Shown here: piece by piece, positions 44,382 to 54,047 of the stretch
Numbering within the stretch: the stretch's first letter is position 1
How the letters are laid out: each line of letters opens with the position of its first letter
NCBI RefSeq assembly: GCF_021375795.1
Contig: NZ_JAEIOI010000005.1
Span: forward strand, 124,001-188,000
Source: Pseudomonas anguilliseptica
Lineage (GTDB): Bacteria; Pseudomonadota; Gammaproteobacteria; Pseudomonadales; Pseudomonadaceae
DNA length: 64,000 nucleotides
Direction: 5' to 3'
Translations under genes and position numbers: made by a program
Notes under the pieces: generated by a model
Databases searched by the model: none
What the model was told of the DNA's origin: nothing
What the model saw: only the letters and a program-made list of their open reading frames with translations

Positions 44382-46511
44382 TTAGTTCTGCCCCACCGTC
44401 GCAACGATGGTGACCTGCTTGTTATCCGGAATTTCCTGGTATGCCAGTACATGGATACTCGGAACCGCCAGCCGCGCGAATCGCGAGAGCATCGCCCGGA
44501 CCGGACCGGCCACCAGCAGAATCACTGGCTTGCCGAGCATTTCCTGGCGCTGCGCCGCTTCCACCAGGGAACGCTGCAGCTTCTCGGCCATGCCCGGTTC
44601 CAGGAGGATGCCCTCCTCGGCGCCTTGACCGGCCTTCTGGATACTGTTGAGCAATATCTGTTCCAACCTGGGTTCCAGGGTGATCACAGGCAGCTCCAGC
44701 TCTAGTCCCACAATGCTTTGCACGATTGCACGGGCCAGGGCGACACGCACGGCGGCCACCATCGCGGCGGGATCTTGACTCTTCACTGCCACGTTGGCGA
44801 TGGCTTCGGCAATGGTGCGGATGTCGCGCACCGGGACCTGCTCCTGCAACAGCGCTTGCAGCACCTTGAGCAGGGTCGACAGGGAAATCATGCCCGGCAC
44901 CAGTTCCTCGGCCAGCTTGGGTGAGGTCTTGGCCAGCAGCTGCATCAACTGCTGCACTTCTTCATGCCCGAGCAGCTCGTGGGCGTGCTTGTGCAGCACC
45001 TGATTGAGGTGAGTGGCAACCACGGTGCTGGCGTCTACCACGGTGTAGCCGAGGGACTGCGCCTGATCGCGCTGGGTCGGGTCGATCCACACTGCTTCGA
45101 GACCAAATGCCGGGTCCTTGGCGGCGATGCCATTCAGTGGGCCGAAGACCTGGCCTGGGTTGATCGCCAACTCGCGATCCGGGTACACCTCAGCTTCGGC
45201 CACACTGACGCCCATCAGCGTCAGACGATAGGCATTGGGCTGTAAGTCGAGGTTGTCGCGGATATGCACCGAGGGCATGAGAAAACCCATTTCCTGAGAG
45301 AGCTTCTTGCGCACCCCCTTGATCCGCGCCAACAGCTGGCCACCCTGGTTACGGTCAACCAGTGGAATCAGGCGGTAGCCCACTTCCAGGCCGACCATAT
45401 CCACCGGGGTGACGTCATCCCAGCCCAGCTCCTTGACCTCTTGCGCCTTCTGCGCCGGCAGCAGCTCCTGTTGACGCTGCACTTCCTTGATTTCGTTTTC
45501 CTTCACCGTGCGCTGCTTGTTGGCAATCCAGTACGCAGCACCCGCCGCCACCAGCCCCAGGCTGATAAAGGAGAAATGCGGCATACCGGGCACCAGCCCC
45601 ATGGCAATCATCACCGCCGCCGTTACCGCCAATGCCCGCGGCGAGGCGAACATCTGCCGGTTGACCTGCGCGCCCATGTCTTCGGAACTGGAAACGCGGG
45701 TGACCATGATTGCCGCCGCAGTGGACAGCAGCAGCGATGGAATCTGCGCCACCAGGCCGTCACCAATAGTCAGCAAGGTGTAGATGCGGCCAGCATCGGC
45801 AAAACTCAGATTGTGCTGGAAGATACCGATGGCGATGCCGCCGATCAGGTTGATAAACAGAATCAGCAGGCCGGCAATCGCATCACCACGAACAAACTTG
45901 CTGGCACCGTCCATGGAACCGTAGAAATCCGCTTCCTGAGACACCTCACTACGGCGTTTCTTGGCTTCGCCCTGGTCGATCAACCCGGCATTCAGATCCG
46001 CGTCGATGGCCATCTGCTTACCCGGCATGGCATCCAGGGTAAAACGTGCGCTGACCTCGGAGATGCGCCCAGCACCCTTGGTCACCACCACGAAGTTGAT
46101 GATCATCAGGATCGCGAACACCACGATACCGACCACGTAGTTACCGCCGATTACCACCTCGCCGAAGGCCTGGATCACCTTACCGGCAGCGTCGTGACCA
46201 TCCTGGCCATTGAGCAGCACGACCCGGGTGGAAGCCACGTTAAGCGCCAGACGCAGCAGAGTCGCTGCCAGCAGAATGGTTGGGAAAACGGCGAAATCCA
46301 GCGGGCGCAGCGCGTAGATCGCCACCAGCAGAACTACAATCGACAGAGCAATACTGAAAGTGAACAACACATCCAGCAGGAACGGCGGGATAGGCAGCAT
46401 GACCATGCCGAGCATGACCAGCAGCAACAGTGGGATGCCCAGATTGCCCTGCTTCAACCCCGAAAGGTTACTGCGCGCATCATTGAGCACTTGCGAGCGA
46501 TTTATTGCCAC
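44382..46511 (-). CDS. flhA: Flagellar type III export protein FlhA
   Basis: Largest membrane component of the flagellar export gate. The 709-residue protein has eight TM helices in the first ~330 residues, including GRISEVSARFTLDAMPGKQMAIDADLNAGLI (conserved cytoplasmic FHIPEP loop), and a large cytoplasmic domain docking export chaperones. The start follows a 127-bp gap with a sigma-54-like promoter, so a new transcription unit begins here. Confidence 0.97.
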   Translation of the reverse strand: MAINRSQVLNDARSNLSGLKQGNLGIPLLLLVMLGMVMLPIPPFLLDVLFTFSIALSIVVLLVAIYALRPLDFAVFPTILLAATLLRLALNVASTRVVLLNGQDGHDAAGKVIQAFGEVVIGGNYVVGIVVFAILMIINFVVVTKGAGRISEVSARFTLDAMPGKQMAIDADLNAGLIDQGEAKKRRSEVSQEADFYGSMDGASKFVRGDAIAGLLILFINLIGGIAIGIFQHNLSFADAGRIYTLLTIGDGLVAQIPSLLLSTAAAIMVTRVSSSEDMGAQVNRQMFASPRALAVTAAVMIAMGLVPGMPHFSFISLGLVAAGAAYWIANKQRTVKENEIKEVQRQQELLPAQKAQEVKELGWDDVTPVDMVGLEVGYRLIPLVDRNQGGQLLARIKGVRKKLSQEMGFLMPSVHIRDNLDLQPNAYRLTLMGVSVAEAEVYPDRELAINPGQVFGPLNGIAAKDPAFGLEAVWIDPTQRDQAQSLGYTVVDASTVVATHLNQVLHKHAHELLGHEEVQQLMQLLAKTSPKLAEELVPGMISLSTLLKVLQALLQEQVPVRDIRTIAEAIANVAVKSQDPAAMVAAVRVALARAIVQSIVGLELELPVITLEPRLEQILLNSIQKAGQGAEEGILLEPGMAEKLQRSLVEAAQRQEMLGKPVILLVAGPVRAMLSRFARLAVPSIHVLAYQEIPDNKQVTIVATVGQN

Positions 46512-46568
46512 ATCCCTACCCCAGCCAATTCAATCTTTTGACGCTTAGCACGCCTTTGGGGAGGGTTT

Positions 46569-46584
46569 TGCAAGAAGCTGTCCA
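46569..46584 (-). promoter_or_regulatory. Sigma-54-type promoter of the flhA-flhF-fleN-fliA unit
   Basis: Minus-strand TGGACAGCTTCTTGCA: the -24 GG and -12 GC are ten bases apart and the -12 block TTGCA is perfect, while the -24 block TGGACAG is less good. It lies 58 bp before the flhA start. The flank GTTTTGCAAG (plus strand) is shared with the fliK promoter. Confidence 0.65.
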
Positions 46585-46638
46585 ACTTTCCCAGGTTGCA
46601 GCAAAACCTCTCCGGACGCGCCGCAACAACAGAGAAAA

Positions 46639-47775
46639 TTACTCGTCGCGGCGTAAATCCGGCGGGATAGGCAGCTCTGGCAGCGGCGCCGGGCGTTTGC
46701 CTTTGCCGGCCTGGTACTGACGCAACTGGTAGACGTAGGCGAGCACCTGCGCGATGGCCAGGTACAGACCAGCGGGGATTTCCTGATCCAGCTCAGTGGA
46801 ATAGAACACCGCCCGCGCCAGCGCCGGCGACTCCAGCACCATGACCTTGTGCTCATTGGCGATTTCACGAATCTTCAAGGCCGTAAAATCACCGCCCTTG
46901 GCCAGCAAGACCGGCGCACTACCCTTGGCTGGGTCATATTTCAGGGCCACGGCAAAGTGCGTCGGGTTGGTGATCACCACATCGGCGTCCGGTACCGCCT
47001 GCATCATGCGTCGCTCGGCCATCTCGCGCTGCAACTGACGAATACGCTGCTTGACCTCGGGCTTGCCCTCGCTGTCCTTGTATTCGTCGCGCACTTCCTG
47101 CTTGGTCATCATCAGTTTCTGCTTGCTGCTCCAGAGCTGAAACGGCACATCCACCGCAGCAATCAGAATCAATCCGCAGGACATCCACAACGCACTCCAG
47201 CCCACCACCTTCGCCGAGTGCAAAATAGCCGCTTCTATCGGCTCATGAACAATCGCCAACAGATCGCCCTGCCAGGCCGCCAGCACGGCAATGCCTACCA
47301 ACAGGATCAGGGTAAATTTGGCCAAGGCCTTGAGCAGTTCCACCAGTGCATCAGTGGAGAACATGCGCTTGAGCCCTGACAAAGGATTCATGCGGCTGAG
47401 CTTAGGCGCCATTGCCTCGGCCGAAAACAGCCAGCCACCGAGGGAAATCGGCCCAACAATCGACACGATCAACAGCAGCACAAACAGCGGAAACAACGCT
47501 TCCAGGGCAATCTGCCCGGACGCGGCGAGCCACAATGCCATGCTGCGCTCGTCCATGATCACCTCGCGCGACAGGGAAAAATTGCCACGCATGATGTCCA
47601 GCATGGCGTTGCCCATACTGCCGCCGAAGGCCAGCATGCCGCCGAAGCCACCGAGGGTCACCGCCAGGGTATTGAGCTCTTTGGAACGGGCAATCTGGCC
47701 CTTCTCACGGGATTCGCGCAGGCGTTTCTCCGTGGGTTCCTCGCTCTTATCGGCGCCGCTTTCCGATTCAGCCAT
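46639..47775 (-). CDS. flhB: Flagellar type III export switch protein FlhB
   Basis: Export-gate protein whose autocleavage changes specificity from hook to filament substrates. The 378-residue protein has a charged N-terminus (SGADKSEEPTEKRLRESREKGQIARSKEL), four TM helices, and a cytoplasmic domain with the cleavage site DVVITNPTHFAVALKYD (NPTH at 270-273). A proline-rich tail (PAPLPELPIPPDL) ends it. Its start shares one base with the fliR stop. Confidence 0.97.
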   Translation of the reverse strand: MAESESGADKSEEPTEKRLRESREKGQIARSKELNTLAVTLGGFGGMLAFGGSMGNAMLDIMRGNFSLSREVIMDERSMALWLAASGQIALEALFPLFVLLLIVSIVGPISLGGWLFSAEAMAPKLSRMNPLSGLKRMFSTDALVELLKALAKFTLILLVGIAVLAAWQGDLLAIVHEPIEAAILHSAKVVGWSALWMSCGLILIAAVDVPFQLWSSKQKLMMTKQEVRDEYKDSEGKPEVKQRIRQLQREMAERRMMQAVPDADVVITNPTHFAVALKYDPAKGSAPVLLAKGGDFTALKIREIANEHKVMVLESPALARAVFYSTELDQEIPAGLYLAIAQVLAYVYQLRQYQAGKGKRPAPLPELPIPPDLRRDE

Positions 47776-48551
47776 CAGCTCGCCCCGGCCATTTCACGCA
47801 GGAACTGCAAGGCCTCGGTGGCGAACACCTGATACTGCGCGAGGATATCGGCCATACCGATCCAGACGATCACCAGGCCCAGCACCAGGGTCAACGGAAA
47901 ACCGATAGAGAAAATGTTCAGCTGCGGCGCGGCGCGGGTCATGACCCCAAATGCCAGGTTGACCACCAGCAGCGCAGTAACTGCCGGCAACACCAGCAAC
48001 AGGGCTGCGCCCATCACCCAGCTCAGCTTGTTGGCAATTTCCCAGTAATTTTCCACCAGAAAACCGCTACCCACCGGCAGGGTGAAGAAACTTTCAGTCA
48101 GCACCTCGAACACCACCAGATGGGCATTCATGGCGAGGAACAGCAAGGTGACCAGGATCATGAACACCTGCCCGATCACCGGCACCGATATGCCGTTGGC
48201 CGGGTCGATCATGGAGGCAAAGCCAAGGCCCATCTGCATGGCAACGATTTGCCCGGCAATCACGAAAACCTGAAAAAACAGCTGCAGGACAAAGCCCAGC
48301 ATCATGCCAATCAGAATTTCCTGTGCGATCCAGAGAAAGGCCTGCAGGTTGATCGCATCAATCACCGGCATCGGTGGCAGAGTCGGCATGATCACCACGC
48401 AGATGGCCAGCGACAGATACAGACGCACCCGCGCCGACACCAGCTGGGTGCCGATGATTGGCATAAACATCAGCAGCGCAGCAATACGAAACAGTGGCAG
48501 CAGAAAACTGCCTACCCACGCGCCGATCTGCTCGTTGCTTAACTCGAGCAT
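47775..48551 (-). CDS. fliR: Flagellar type III export protein FliR
   Basis: Inner-membrane export-gate component. The 258-residue protein has about six TM helices: WVGSFLLPLFRIAALLMFMPIIGTQLVSARVRLYLSLAI at the start and LLVVNLAFGVMTRAAPQLNIFSIGFPLTLVLGL near the end, both family marks. Starts 1 bp after fliQ ends. Confidence 0.96.
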   Translation of the reverse strand: MLELSNEQIGAWVGSFLLPLFRIAALLMFMPIIGTQLVSARVRLYLSLAICVVIMPTLPPMPVIDAINLQAFLWIAQEILIGMMLGFVLQLFFQVFVIAGQIVAMQMGLGFASMIDPANGISVPVIGQVFMILVTLLFLAMNAHLVVFEVLTESFFTLPVGSGFLVENYWEIANKLSWVMGAALLLVLPAVTALLVVNLAFGVMTRAAPQLNIFSIGFPLTLVLGLVIVWIGMADILAQYQVFATEALQFLREMAGAS

Positions 48552-48552
48552 G

Positions 48553-48822
48553 TCAGCCGATCAGCAACGGAATGTTCATGATCAGGTTCTCGGTGTACTC
48601 CATCAGCTCGCGCACCAGCCAGGGCCCGGCGAAGATCAACACCAGAAGAATTACCAATAAGCGCGGCAGAAAGCTCAGGGTCTGTTCGTTGATCTGAGTT
48701 GCTGCCTGGAACATTGCCACCAGCAATCCGACCACCAGACTCGGCACCACCAGGATGCCGACGATCATCGCGGTCAGCCACAAGGCTCCGCGTACCAGAT
48801 CAACCGCCACTTCAGGGGTCAT
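48553..48822 (-). CDS. fliQ: Flagellar type III export protein FliQ
   Basis: Small export-gate subunit. The 89-residue protein has two TM hairpins: ALWLTAMIVGILVVPSLVVGLLVAMFQAATQINEQTLSFLPRLL then ILLVLIFAGPWLVRELMEYTENLI. It lies between fliP (2-bp gap) and fliR. Confidence 0.96.
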   Translation of the reverse strand: MTPEVAVDLVRGALWLTAMIVGILVVPSLVVGLLVAMFQAATQINEQTLSFLPRLLVILLVLIFAGPWLVRELMEYTENLIMNIPLLIG

Positions 48823-48824
48823 GG

Positions 48825-49610
48825 CTAAGTGCCTCCGAAACTGGCAGCCAGGGTGCCCATGATCAGCGCCCAGCCATCAATCAGTACAAACAGCATGATC
48901 TTGAACGGCAGCGAGATGATCAACGGCGACAGCATCATCATGCCCATCGCCATCAGAATACTGGCCACCACCATGTCGATGATCAGAAAAGGGATAAAGA
49001 TCATGAAACCGATCTGGAAGGCGGTTTTCAGCTCTGAGGTCACGAAGGCCGGAATCAGAATGGTCAGCGGTGTGGCTTCCGGGCTGACGATATCGGTGCG
49101 CTTGGACAGGCGTACAAACAGCTCCAGGTCGCTCTCGCGGGTCTGCGCCAACATGAAGTTCTTGATCGGCACTTCCGCCTTGAGAATCGCTTCCTGCGCC
49201 GGCAGTTGCTCGTTCAGGTAAGGCTGCAAGGCGTCGCGGTTAATCTGATCGAACACCGGCGCCATGATGAACATGGTCAAAAACAGCGCCAGGCCCACCA
49301 GAATCTGGTTGGATGGCGTTTGCTGCAGACCCAGAGCCTGCCGCAGGATCGAGAAGACGATGATGATCCGGGTAAAGCTGGTCATCAGCATGACGAACGC
49401 TGGAATAAAGCTCAGCGCGGTCATGATCAGCAGGATCTGCAGGCTGACCGAATACTCCTGCTGACCACCGGCATCGGTGCTCAAGGTAATGGCCGGGATC
49501 GACAGCGGGTTACTGCCCGACTGAATCAAAGTACTGGCAGTTGGCGGATCAGCGGCGAACGCCAGCGAAGCCCCCAGGCTGAAAAACACAACCAGCAACA
49601 AACGCAGCAT
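48825..49610 (-). CDS. fliP: Flagellar type III export protein FliP
   Basis: Core of the export gate with FliQ and FliR. The 261-residue product carries a cleavable signal ([16 protein letters not shown]) and the family signature [50 protein letters not shown], then [32 protein letters not shown]. Start overlaps the fliO end by one base. Confidence 0.97.
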   Translation of the reverse strand: MLRLLLVVFFSLGASLAFAADPPTASTLIQSGSNPLSIPAITLSTDAGGQQEYSVSLQILLIMTALSFIPAFVMLMTSFTRIIIVFSILRQALGLQQTPSNQILVGLALFLTMFIMAPVFDQINRDALQPYLNEQLPAQEAILKAEVPIKNFMLAQTRESDLELFVRLSKRTDIVSPEATPLTILIPAFVTSELKTAFQIGFMIFIPFLIIDMVVASILMAMGMMMLSPLIISLPFKIMLFVLIDGWALIMGTLAASFGGT

Positions 49611-50041
49611 CAGGATTTGTCCTTCTGATCCTTGCCCAACAGCTCCATCAGGCGCTGGGCAAACTCGCCCGTGGCCGGCTCCGCATCGGGTAGATGCACA
49701 GGTTCCTTGAGTACATGCAAGGCGCTGATGGTGCCGGGCGTCAGCCCCAACAGCACCTGTTCGCCGCCCACCTGTACCAGCACCAGGCGATCCCGTGGAC
49801 CCAGCGGCTGAGTGGCCAAAACTTTGATCACCTGCCCGCCACGCGGCACGATCTGCTGCACCCGACGCATCAACCAGGCCAACAGGAAGATCAAGCCGAT
49901 AACCAGCAGCAGCCCCAGCAGCAATTGCACCACCTGCCCACCCATACCACTGCTGGCCAGCGGTGCAGCAGTCTGCGCAGCAGGCTCGGCGGCCCAGGCA
50001 ACAACGGGTAGGAACAGGCCCAGCAACAGGGATTTATGCAT
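49610..50041 (-). CDS. fliO: Flagellar biosynthesis protein FliO
   Basis: Stabilises FliP during assembly of the export gate. The 143-residue protein has a signal-like N-terminus, one TM helix ([22 protein letters not shown], about 36-57) and a cytoplasmic SpoA-like stretch with [38 protein letters not shown]. It lies 2 bp behind fliN. Confidence 0.92.
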   Translation of the reverse strand: MHKSLLLGLFLPVVAWAAEPAAQTAAPLASSGMGGQVVQLLLGLLLVIGLIFLLAWLMRRVQQIVPRGGQVIKVLATQPLGPRDRLVLVQVGGEQVLLGLTPGTISALHVLKEPVHLPDAEPATGEFAQRLMELLGKDQKDKS

Positions 50042-50043
50042 GG

Positions 50044-50514
50044 TCAGCGCAGCTTCTTGATACGTTCGCTGGGGCTGATCACGTCAGTCAGGCGGATGCC
50101 GAACTTTTCGTTCACCACCACCACTTCACCGTGTGCGATCAGTGTGCCGTTAACCAGCACATCCAGCGGCTCACCCGCCAGACGATCCAGTTCGATAACC
50201 GACCCCTGGTTGAGCTGCAACAGGTTGCGGATGGTGATATCGGTATTGCCCACTTCCATGGAAATCGACACCGGAATATCCAGAATCACATCCAGGTTCG
50301 GGCCGTCCATATTCACCGGCAGGTTGACCTTGGGGGTGCTGTTGAACTCCTCCATCGGCGCACGTGGAGCCGCTGGCACAGGGTCGCTGGCGGCAAGCAT
50401 GGCATCGATATCATCCTGGCCGGCGTCGCCCGCTTCGGACAATGCCGCCGCCCACTCATCGGCAAGCGCCTGCTCCTCGGGGGAAGTGGCTTCGTTTTCG
50501 TTTTCGTCTGCCAT
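50044..50514 (-). CDS. fliN: Flagellar switch protein FliN
   Basis: C-ring subunit for rotation and export. The 156-residue protein has an acidic N-terminal extension and a SpoA domain at the C-terminus: LDVILDIPVSISMEVGNTDITIRNLLQLNQGSVIELDRLAGEPLDVLVNGTLIAHGEVVVVNEKFGIRLTDVIS. It follows fliM with a 37-bp gap. Confidence 0.96.
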   Translation of the reverse strand: MADENENEATSPEEQALADEWAAALSEAGDAGQDDIDAMLAASDPVPAAPRAPMEEFNSTPKVNLPVNMDGPNLDVILDIPVSISMEVGNTDITIRNLLQLNQGSVIELDRLAGEPLDVLVNGTLIAHGEVVVVNEKFGIRLTDVISPSERIKKLR

Positions 50515-50551
50515 CGTTTTTCCTCGGCTGGCGTTGAATGGGGTTTAACGG

Positions 50552-51523
50552 TTAGCGCTGGCGCTCGATCGGCTCAAGCACCTGCAAAGCCAGATTGCCT
50601 TTGTGTGCGCCTAATTTGACCTTGAACGCCGGCACGCCATTGGCACACAGCACCACGTTTTCCGGCAGCTCCACCGGAATCACGTCACCGGGCTGCATAT
50701 GCAGAATGTCGCGCAGCTTGAGCTGACGACGGGCGACAGTTGCCCCCAGCGGCACGCTGACGCCCAGAATGTCTTCACGCAGGGCCTTGATCCAGCGCTC
50801 GTCCTGGTCATCCACATCGGACTGGAAGCCGGCATCGAGCATCTCGCGGATTGGCTCAATCATCGAATACGGCATGGTGATATGCAGATCGCCACCACCG
50901 CCATCGAGTTCGATGTGGAAAGTCGAGACCACGATCACTTCGCTGGGGCTGACGATGTTGGCTAGAGCCGGGTTCACTTCCGAGTTGACGTACTCGAAGT
51001 TGATATCCATCACCGCATGCCAGGCTTCCTTGAGGTCGATAAACGCCTGATCAAGCACCATGCGCACCACGCGCAGTTCGGTTGGGGTGAACTCACGCCC
51101 TTCGATCTTGGCATGACGGCCATCACCGCCAAAGAAGTTGTCCACCAGCTTGAACACCAGTTTGGCATCCAGGATGAACAGCCCGGTGCCACGCAGCGGC
51201 TTCATCTTCACCAAGTTGAGGCTGGTGGGCACATACAGCGAATGCACGTATTCGCCGAACTTCATCACCTGCACCCCCCCCACCGCGACATCGGCAGAGC
51301 GGCGCAGCAGGTTGAACATGCTGATGCGGGTGTAACGGGCGAACCGCTCGTTGATCATTTCCAGCGTCGGCATGCGCCCACGGACAATGCGGTCCTGGCT
51401 GGTCAGGTCATATTGTTTGACGCTTCCCGGTTCGGCTTCGTCCTCGGTTTCCACCAAGCCGTCATCGACGCCATGCAGCAGGGCATCGATTTCATCCTGG
51501 GAAAGCAGGTCTTGCACAGCCAT
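50552..51523 (-). CDS. fliM: Flagellar switch protein FliM
   Basis: C-ring protein that binds CheY-P. The 323-residue product begins with the CheY-binding peptide region (DLLSQDEIDALLHGVDDG), has a central CheC-like domain (GTGLFILDAKLVFKLVDNFFGGDGRH) and a C-terminal SpoA domain. It lies 13 bp behind fliL. Confidence 0.97.
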   Translation of the reverse strand: MAVQDLLSQDEIDALLHGVDDGLVETEDEAEPGSVKQYDLTSQDRIVRGRMPTLEMINERFARYTRISMFNLLRRSADVAVGGVQVMKFGEYVHSLYVPTSLNLVKMKPLRGTGLFILDAKLVFKLVDNFFGGDGRHAKIEGREFTPTELRVVRMVLDQAFIDLKEAWHAVMDINFEYVNSEVNPALANIVSPSEVIVVSTFHIELDGGGGDLHITMPYSMIEPIREMLDAGFQSDVDDQDERWIKALREDILGVSVPLGATVARRQLKLRDILHMQPGDVIPVELPENVVLCANGVPAFKVKLGAHKGNLALQVLEPIERQR

Positions 51524-51536
51524 ATACGGCTCCTGG

Positions 51537-52067
51537 TTACTGCAACACGAGGTTGGTGAACAACACTTGCTCGACCGTAACTTTACCGGTCTCCTTCTGC
51601 GCCAGTTCCTGCACGCTGGCGGTTGCCTGCTGACGCAGCATTTCCTTGCCGACCGGAGTGATCAGCGAGGCAAAATCCTGGCTGGAAAACAGCATGACCA
51701 GGCGATTACGCAGTACCGGCATATGCACTTTGAGGGCATCCAGAGCGGCCTGATCGCGGGTCATCAGGGCCACGCTGACCTGCATGTAACGGGCCCGGCC
51801 CTGATGATTGAAATTCACCACAAAAGCCGGGGCAAGCTCTTCGTAGATCGCTGCCTGCTTGACTGGCACCGCCGGTTCGGCTGCCGCAGCTGCCTTGGCT
51901 TCCTCGGCAGCACCATCATTCTTTTTGCTCAGAAAGAACCAGGTTCCGCCAACGGAAAGGCCCACAGCCAGCAACACAGCAATAACGATGATGATGATCA
52001 GCTTCATTTTGCCGGCTGGTTTCGCCTCGGCGCCCGCCGCTGCGGGTGCTGCTTCTTTCTTAGCCAT
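51537..52067 (-). CDS. fliL: Flagellar basal-body-associated protein FliL
   Basis: Single-TM protein surrounding and stabilising the stators. The 176-residue protein has a lysine/alanine-rich cytoplasmic N-terminus, a TM helix (LIIIIVIAVLLAVGLSVGGTWFFL, about 23-46) and a periplasmic stomatin-like domain with YEELAPAFVVNFNHQGRARYMQVSVALMTRD. It begins a new transcription unit (sigma-54-like promoter 51 bp upstream). Confidence 0.95.
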   Translation of the reverse strand: MAKKEAAPAAAGAEAKPAGKMKLIIIIVIAVLLAVGLSVGGTWFFLSKKNDGAAEEAKAAAAAEPAVPVKQAAIYEELAPAFVVNFNHQGRARYMQVSVALMTRDQAALDALKVHMPVLRNRLVMLFSSQDFASLITPVGKEMLRQQATASVQELAQKETGKVTVEQVLFTNLVLQ

Positions 52068-52117
52068 GCCAATAATCCGTCGTTATTCGGAGTTTTATCC
52101 GTTTTCAAAGGGTTAAG

Positions 52118-52133
52118 AGCAAGTGTTATGCCA
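52118..52133 (-). promoter_or_regulatory. Sigma-54-type promoter of the fliL-to-flhB unit
   Basis: Minus-strand TGGCATAACACTTGCT matches the RpoN consensus TGGCACG-N4-TTGCW closely (GG and GC ten bases apart). It lies behind the fliK terminator and gives a leader of about 40 nt to fliL. Confidence 0.8.
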
Positions 52134-52218
52134 GTCTATCAACAAACCTGCTCAATCTCGGTGGCCTACCCCGCAGGGCGATACGGCCAAGGCACACGCC
52201 AGCAGCGGGCCCAAACAA

Positions 52219-52254
52219 AATCGCCCGGCTCCCACAATCGGGGAGCCGGGCGAA
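52219..52254 (-). terminator. Terminator behind fliK
   Basis: A long GC-rich stem (CGCCCGGCTCCC / GGGAGCCGGGCG) with a short loop, followed on the minus strand by ATTTTGTTT, lies about 46 bp after the fliK stop. It ends the fliK unit before the fliL promoter. Confidence 0.85.
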
Positions 52255-52299
52255 ATGCAGTTTAGATCAGTGAGCCTGGCAACTACAGCGGCAAGCGCT

Positions 52300-53547
52300 C
52301 TAGGCGTAATAATCCACCAGGCCACGGGCACTGACCGTGCTTGTACGAGCGGGCTCAACACCCCCCGGATGCAGTTCCTCATCAGCGCCCAACAGCTCGC
52401 TGGAAGCACCGCCACGGCCACGCCCGCCATCACCTTCCTGGCCTTGCCAGCCGCGACTGAGCGATTGGTCAGAGACATTGACGTCCAACTGGTTCATGCC
52501 CTGCTGGGCAAACAGCTCACGCAGGCGATGCATCTGCGAATCCAGCGCCTCACGCACCCCGGCATGGGGACTGGCAAAGGTCACCTGGCTTTGCTCCTGA
52601 TTGACGCTGATACGCACTTCCAGACGTCCTAGCTCAGCCGGATCCAGTTGAATCTCGGCAGATTTTAGGTTCTGGCTGGACATCACCATGACCCGATCCA
52701 CCACGGCTTCACTCCAGCCGCCCTGATGCATCGGTACTGGCTGCCCGACCACCACCGGCGCCCGAGCCGACAACGGTGTCTGTTGACCAATAGCCTGGCT
52801 CAGCGCATTGAGCTTGCTGACAAAGTTTTCCGGTGTGGTGTTTGCCGTACCCTCTTTCAACGCCTCAAGGCCCTTGCCTGTCAGCGCCTCCAGCTGCAAC
52901 TCGGGCAGTTCGAGGGCGTCACCCTCTACCGGCACCTCATCCTGCACAACCTGACTGGCCAGCAGACTCTGGCTGATACTTTGCGCCTGCGCCGAAGGTG
53001 TTGCTGCCTGGTCGGCCTGCAGCTTGTCCTTCGCCCCCATTTCCAGGGCCATGCGCACGGCCGGCAACTGGTTGAGCGCGTCCAGTTCAGGATCAAAACT
53101 GGCGTCGGTCATGCTCGCCGGACCGGAGCTGGTCAGGCTGGTCGTGGCCACGGGTAACGCGTCGCTGACGGTTGTCAGCTCTTCGCTGTCCTCGGGGGGC
53201 AACTCACCGGTAATGCCCAACAGCAATAGCGGATCAAGCACGGCACCCTCGACTGCCGGATCACTCGGCAAAGGCTTGCCGCTATCGGCAATCTCGCTCT
53301 GTCCGGCGGTGGCAACTGCCTGCGTGTCTTCGTCTTTCTTTTCCGCAGGTTTGCTGTCGCGCGCAGGCTTGGCGGAAGCCTCGCTACGCTCGGAAGCCTT
53401 GGCCTGACGCGCCTTGGCATACTCCTGAGAGAAGCTGGAAGCCTCATTTCTGCTGGGCTCTGCGGGTTTGGCCGGCGCTTTTGCTGCAGCAGCCCGGGTC
53501 TTAACTTCAGGGGCCGATTTGAGCAGCAGATCGGGGGCAACGGACAT
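52300..53547 (-). CDS. fliK: Flagellar hook-length control protein FliK
   Basis: Secreted ruler that fixes hook length and triggers the FlhB switch. The 415-residue protein has a long disordered Ala/Lys/Glu-rich N-terminal part and the conserved Flg_hook C-terminal domain: VVDRVMVMSSQNLKSAEIQLDPAELGRLEVRISVNQEQSQVTFASPHAGVREALDSQMHRLRELFAQQG. A Gly/Arg-rich tail follows. It has its own sigma-54-like promoter and a terminator, so it is transcribed alone. Confidence 0.93.
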   Translation of the reverse strand: MSVAPDLLLKSAPEVKTRAAAAKAPAKPAEPSRNEASSFSQEYAKARQAKASERSEASAKPARDSKPAEKKDEDTQAVATAGQSEIADSGKPLPSDPAVEGAVLDPLLLLGITGELPPEDSEELTTVSDALPVATTSLTSSGPASMTDASFDPELDALNQLPAVRMALEMGAKDKLQADQAATPSAQAQSISQSLLASQVVQDEVPVEGDALELPELQLEALTGKGLEALKEGTANTTPENFVSKLNALSQAIGQQTPLSARAPVVVGQPVPMHQGGWSEAVVDRVMVMSSQNLKSAEIQLDPAELGRLEVRISVNQEQSQVTFASPHAGVREALDSQMHRLRELFAQQGMNQLDVNVSDQSLSRGWQGQEGDGGRGRGGASSELLGADEELHPGGVEPARTSTVSARGLVDYYA

Positions 53548-53585
53548 GGATACTCTCCGCTCTGGGTTGGTCGTACGGAGAGTTT

Positions 53586-53601
53586 TGCAAGGGACGGGCC
53601 A
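53586..53601 (-). promoter_or_regulatory. Sigma-54-type promoter of fliK
   Basis: Minus-strand TGGCCCGTCCCTTGCA differs from TGGCACG-N4-TTGCA at one base. It lies 39 bp before the fliK start, in the gap behind the hptB-like gene. Confidence 0.75.
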
Positions 53602-53663
53602 ACTTGTTGGCCACAGGATAAACAGCAGAGCAATGCAGCAAAATCAGGCTCAGCGCAGCAAGA

Positions 53664-54017
53664 CTAATGCCGATAACGCTGGCGCTCGGACTTGAGCAGG
53701 ATGCGTACGATGGCAAATTCCCGTTCGATCTGCTCGACCAGATCGGGTGCCAGCTCAAGCTGCTCACGCCGCCCGACCTCTTCCAGCTGTTTGCACAGCC
53801 CCGCCAGCATCAGCGCGCCCATGTTGCTGCAACTGCCTTTGAAGCTGTGCGCAGACAACCGCAGGTTCTGTGCATCGGCAGCCTGCTCAGCTTGGCGCAG
53901 CACCAGCAGACGCTCTTCAGAGTCAGCCAGAAAAGTGTCCAGCAACACCGGATACTCATCTTCCATGACATCCTGCAACGCCGCCAATACGGCACTATCA
54001 AGGTGAATATCGGACAA
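53664..54017 (-). CDS. hptB: Histidine phosphotransfer protein, HptB-like
   Basis: A 117-residue Hpt domain with the phosphorylatable histidine in LSAHSFKGSCSNMGA (His57). In P. aeruginosa HptB takes phosphate from several hybrid kinases and passes it to HsbR, controlling HsbA and through it FlgM and cyclic di-GMP. The neighbouring HsbR- and HsbA-like genes, in the order hsbA-hsbR-hptB on this strand, support the assignment. It follows hsbR by 30 bp. Confidence 0.85.
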   Translation of the reverse strand: MSDIHLDSAVLAALQDVMEDEYPVLLDTFLADSEERLLVLRQAEQAADAQNLRLSAHSFKGSCSNMGALMLAGLCKQLEEVGRREQLELAPDLVEQIEREFAIVRILLKSERQRYRH

Positions 54018-54047
54018 CGGCTCGCTCCCCTCGCGTGTTGCCCCGGA

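Noticed and set aside
45264..46541. 425-codon open frame on the plus strand opposite flhA
   Set aside because: Low-complexity, His/Gln-rich translation typical of an antisense shadow; flhA is certain.
47747..47754. GCCGATAA (sigma-28 -10 element) inside flhB
   Set aside because: It encodes Ala-Asp-Lys in the FlhB N-terminus and has no TAAA-like -35 at 15-16 bp upstream.
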